The notes beneath the pieces are model-generated. The model was given only the letters and a program-made list of their open reading frames with translations, did no database searches and had not been told where the DNA came from. DNA of 64,000 nucleotides from Methanomicrobia archaeon JdFR-19 (GTDB taxonomy: Archaea > Halobacteriota > Methanosarcinia > DSM-18856 > Methermicoccaceae). The position numbers and the translations under genes are program-made. Positions 62,357 through 64,000 of the stretch are shown here, piece after piece (within the stretch, counting starts at the first letter, position 1; the number at the start of each line of letters is the position of its first letter). Location: assembly GCA_002010075.1 (NCBI GenBank), contig MTMG01000016.1, positions 86,962 through 150,961 of the forward strand, written 5' to 3'.

Positions 62357-62995
62357 ATGAACAAGGATGAACTAGTAGAGAAGATTAAGAGAGCGATTGA
62401 AGAAGCTCCTTCAAGAAACTTCGTAGAGAGTGTTGACCTTGCAATAAACTTGAAAAATCTTGATATGAGTATTCCACAGAACAGAATAGATGCCGAGATA
62501 AAATTACCAAAAGGACTTGGGAGAGACGTGAAGGTGTGCGTGTTTGCCAAAGGCGATATAGCATTGAAAGCGAAAGAAGCAGGTGCAACAGTGATAGATC
62601 CAGCGGAGATACCCTCTCTTGGTGAGGATAGGAAGAAGGCAAGAAAACTCGCCAAGGAGTATGACTTCTTTATAGCAGAAGCCCAGTATATGCCACAGAT
62701 TGGGAGAGCACTCGGTCCAATACTTGGTCCGAGGGGCAAGATGCCAAAACCCCTTACACCCGATAAAGATGTGGTTGAACTGATAAACTCTCTATGTGAT
62801 TCTGTTAGGGCAAGGTCGAGAGATAAGACTACATTCCATGTTCCGATTGGGAACAGAAATATGTCTCCCGAGGACTTGGCTGAAAATGCAATGGCTGTGA
62901 TAACAAGAGTTGAATCCTTACTACCAAAGGGCTCTCAGAATATTCGTTCAGTGTATGTCTCAACAACGATGGGTCCCTCTGTGAGGGTGATATGA
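62357..62995 (+). CDS. Ribosomal protein L1
   Basis: Large-subunit protein uL1 of the L1 stalk. It has MNKDELVEKIKRAIEEAPSR near the start, RNFVESVDLAINLKNLDM, LGPILGPRGKMPKPLTPDKD as the family signature, and RSRDKTTFHVPIGNRNM near the C-terminus. ATG 62357 follows ggagg by six bases; ATG 62351 immediately after it is unlikely. It ends with TGA, overlapping the L10 ATG (ATGA). Confidence 0.95.
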   Translation: MNKDELVEKIKRAIEEAPSRNFVESVDLAINLKNLDMSIPQNRIDAEIKLPKGLGRDVKVCVFAKGDIALKAKEAGATVIDPAEIPSLGEDRKKARKLAKEYDFFIAEAQYMPQIGRALGPILGPRGKMPKPLTPDKDVVELINSLCDSVRARSRDKTTFHVPIGNRNMSPEDLAENAMAVITRVESLLPKGSQNIRSVYVSTTMGPSVRVI

Positions 62996-64000
62996 TGGAG
63001 GCTGTTAAACATATTCCGGAGTGGAAGGTGAGAGAGGTAGAGGAAATCAGAAAACTATTGAAAGAGTATCCAGTTGTGGCTCTTGCAGGGGTGTTTAGAA
63101 TAAGTGCAGGTCAAATTCAGAAACTGAGAAGAGAGTTGAGGGGACTTGTCTTCTTGAAGATGAGCAGAAATACTCTCATGGCACGTGCTTTTGATGGTGC
63201 TGATGAGGGATATCCAAAACTGAAAGACTATCTCAGTCAACAGACCATACTCGTATTCACGCATCTCAATCCATTCAAACTTTACAAATTGCTTGAGGCA
63301 AGTAAAGTGCCAGCACCAATAATGCCTGGTATGACCGCCCCTAAGGACATAGTTATCGAGGCAGGCAAGACACCTTTTCCACCTGGGCCAATTGTTGGAG
63401 AACTTCAGAGGGTTGGAATTCCTGCAGCAATTGAGGGAGGAAAGGTTGTTGTGAGGGAGAGAACAGTAGTTGCAAAGGCAGGCGATGTAGTTGGAAAAGA
63501 GCTTGCAGATATTCTGTCGAAACTTGAGATATATCCGATGGAAGTAGGACTTGATTTGAGAGTGGTCTATCATGATGGGGTTATTTTCAAGCCTTCGGAG
63601 CTTGCAATCGACTCAAAAGAGTACGAAGAGAAAGTTGCAATGGCTTTTTCTCAGGCTTTCAGTCTTGCAGTGAATTCCACATATACAGTTAGAGAGACAA
63701 TGGAGACCATATTAATGAAGGCTCTCTCTGATGCTCTCTCGCTTGGTGTCAATGCAGAATTTTTCGAGCCAGAGATACTCACAATCCTTGTCTCGCAGGC
63801 TCATTCCTCAATGCTATCGATTGCGTCATGTCTGAAAGACGACGCACTCGATGATGAGCTAAAGCGCGTTATCCGTACGACTGAGACAGAGGAAAGAGTT
63901 GAGAAAGAGGAAGTAGAAGAAAAAGAAGAAAAGGAAGAACCAGAAGAAAAGAAAGAGAAAGAAAAAGAAGAAGAGGAGGAAAGTGGAATAGAGGGACTTG
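62992..64000 (+). CDS. Ribosomal protein L10 (P0), truncated by the window edge
   Basis: Archaeal L10/P0, the base of the L12 stalk. It begins with EAVKHIPEWKVREVEEIRKL, then VALAGVFRISAGQIQKLRRE, PFPPGPIVGELQRVGIPAAI and VVVRERTVVAKAGDVVGKEL. A long acidic C-terminal tail of Glu and Lys follows (from about residue 300) and runs into the end of the window, so the stop is not seen. ATG 62992 overlaps the L1 stop (ATGA); ATG 62995 is also possible. The order L1-L10 is standard for archaea. Confidence 0.93.
   Translation, partial: MMEAVKHIPEWKVREVEEIRKLLKEYPVVALAGVFRISAGQIQKLRRELRGLVFLKMSRNTLMARAFDGADEGYPKLKDYLSQQTILVFTHLNPFKLYKLLEASKVPAPIMPGMTAPKDIVIEAGKTPFPPGPIVGELQRVGIPAAIEGGKVVVRERTVVAKAGDVVGKELADILSKLEIYPMEVGLDLRVVYHDGVIFKPSELAIDSKEYEEKVAMAFSQAFSLAVNSTYTVRETMETILMKALSDALSLGVNAEFFEPEILTILVSQAHSSMLSIASCLKDDALDDELKRVIRTTETEERVEKEEVEEKEEKEEPEEKKEKEKEEEEESGIEGL

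Noticed and set aside
61937..62360. Small plus-strand frames in the nep1 region
   Set aside because: They are opposite the nep1 gene read with UAG as sense, and they have no family-like sequence.
1..64000. CRISPR arrays, insertion sequences or prophage
   Set aside because: I found no regularly spaced repeats, transposase or integrase sequence, or inverted-repeat-bounded element. The only tandem repeat noticed is the 16-bp promoter duplication at 50484-50515.
1..64000. Pyrrolysine genes (pylS, pylT, pylBCD) or methylamine methyltransferases in the window
   Set aside because: None of the genes or the three tRNAs matches; they would have to be elsewhere in the genome.

Overview
The window is a chromosomal segment of a methanogenic (or closely related methane-cycling) euryarchaeon. 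The evidence is a complete mtrEDCBAFGH operon for the Na+-pumping methyl-transferring complex, archaeal LonB, Hel308, aIF1, Rpo4, L21e, L1 and L10, deoxyhypusine synthase, a DUF2551 protein, geranylgeranyl reductase, phosphomevalonate dehydratase and archaellin. The mtr gene order and the genetic-code signal below point to the Methanosarcinia side of the Euryarchaeota, but I cannot name the genus. I see no CRISPR array, insertion sequence or phage.

The main result concerns the genetic code. By my count none of about 70 genes with a visible end terminates at TAG (about 28 TAA and 42 TGA). Yet 17 in-frame TAG codons interrupt 11 otherwise intact, conserved genes: a WbpD-like acetyltransferase (1), a DegT/WbpE-like aminotransferase (2), tldD (1), htpX (1), aroA (2), a sugar-isomerase-like TIM barrel (1), ksgA (2), a GT4 glycosyltransferase (1), moaB (2), a radical SAM protein (1) and nep1 (3). 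In each, the same frame continues directly into the missing part of the family's conserved sequence and then ends at TAA or TGA, often in a normal ATGA-type overlap with the next gene. I saw no comparable interruption by TAA, TGA or frameshift. This fits an archaeon that reads UAG as a sense codon genome-wide, most likely pyrrolysine, rather than a set of pseudogenes. The pyl genes are not in this window. I recall a recent proteomics report of an archaeal 'Pyl code'; I cannot check it here.

Layout. 0.3-4.9 kb: a methyltransferase and a minus-strand set for a diacetamido-uronic acid nucleotide sugar (surface glycan). 4.9-11.1 kb: a Cys-rich membrane protein, divergent from a membrane/DUF4350/MoxR/DUF58 operon. 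11.1-16.1 kb: the mtr operon. 16.1-21.1 kb: DUF2150-like, TldD, LonB, an OB-fold-like protein and HtpX. 21.2-24.4 kb: AroA, radical SAM, PyrF, tRNA-Pro. 24.4-28.8 kb: TIM barrel, TyrA and the conserved archaeal cluster L21e-Rpo4-DUF655-KsgA. 28.8-39.8 kb: a surface polysaccharide/glycoprotein region (helical anchored protein, two polytopic GT-C-like proteins, flippase, surface protein, methyltransferase, glycosyltransferase) ending in a lone archaellin gene. 39.9-45.8 kb: MgtE, Toprim protein, DUF167, Hel308, MoaB, deoxyhypusine synthase, tRNA-Ala and tRNA-Arg. 45.8-52.8 kb: lipoprotein, phosphomevalonate dehydratase, PurP, radical SAM proteins, DUF2551, ferredoxin, geranylgeranyl reductase. 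52.8-64 kb: PheST, aIF1, DUF192, B12-type radical SAM, aspartokinase, Dcd, HDAC-family protein, Nep1, L1 and L10 (cut by the window edge).

Transcription signals mix leaderless genes (TATA box about 25 bases before the start codon) with Shine-Dalgarno-led operons. Two enzymes of ribosome maturation (KsgA, Nep1) and one of aromatic biosynthesis (AroA) contain UAG, so basic growth would depend on UAG decoding.
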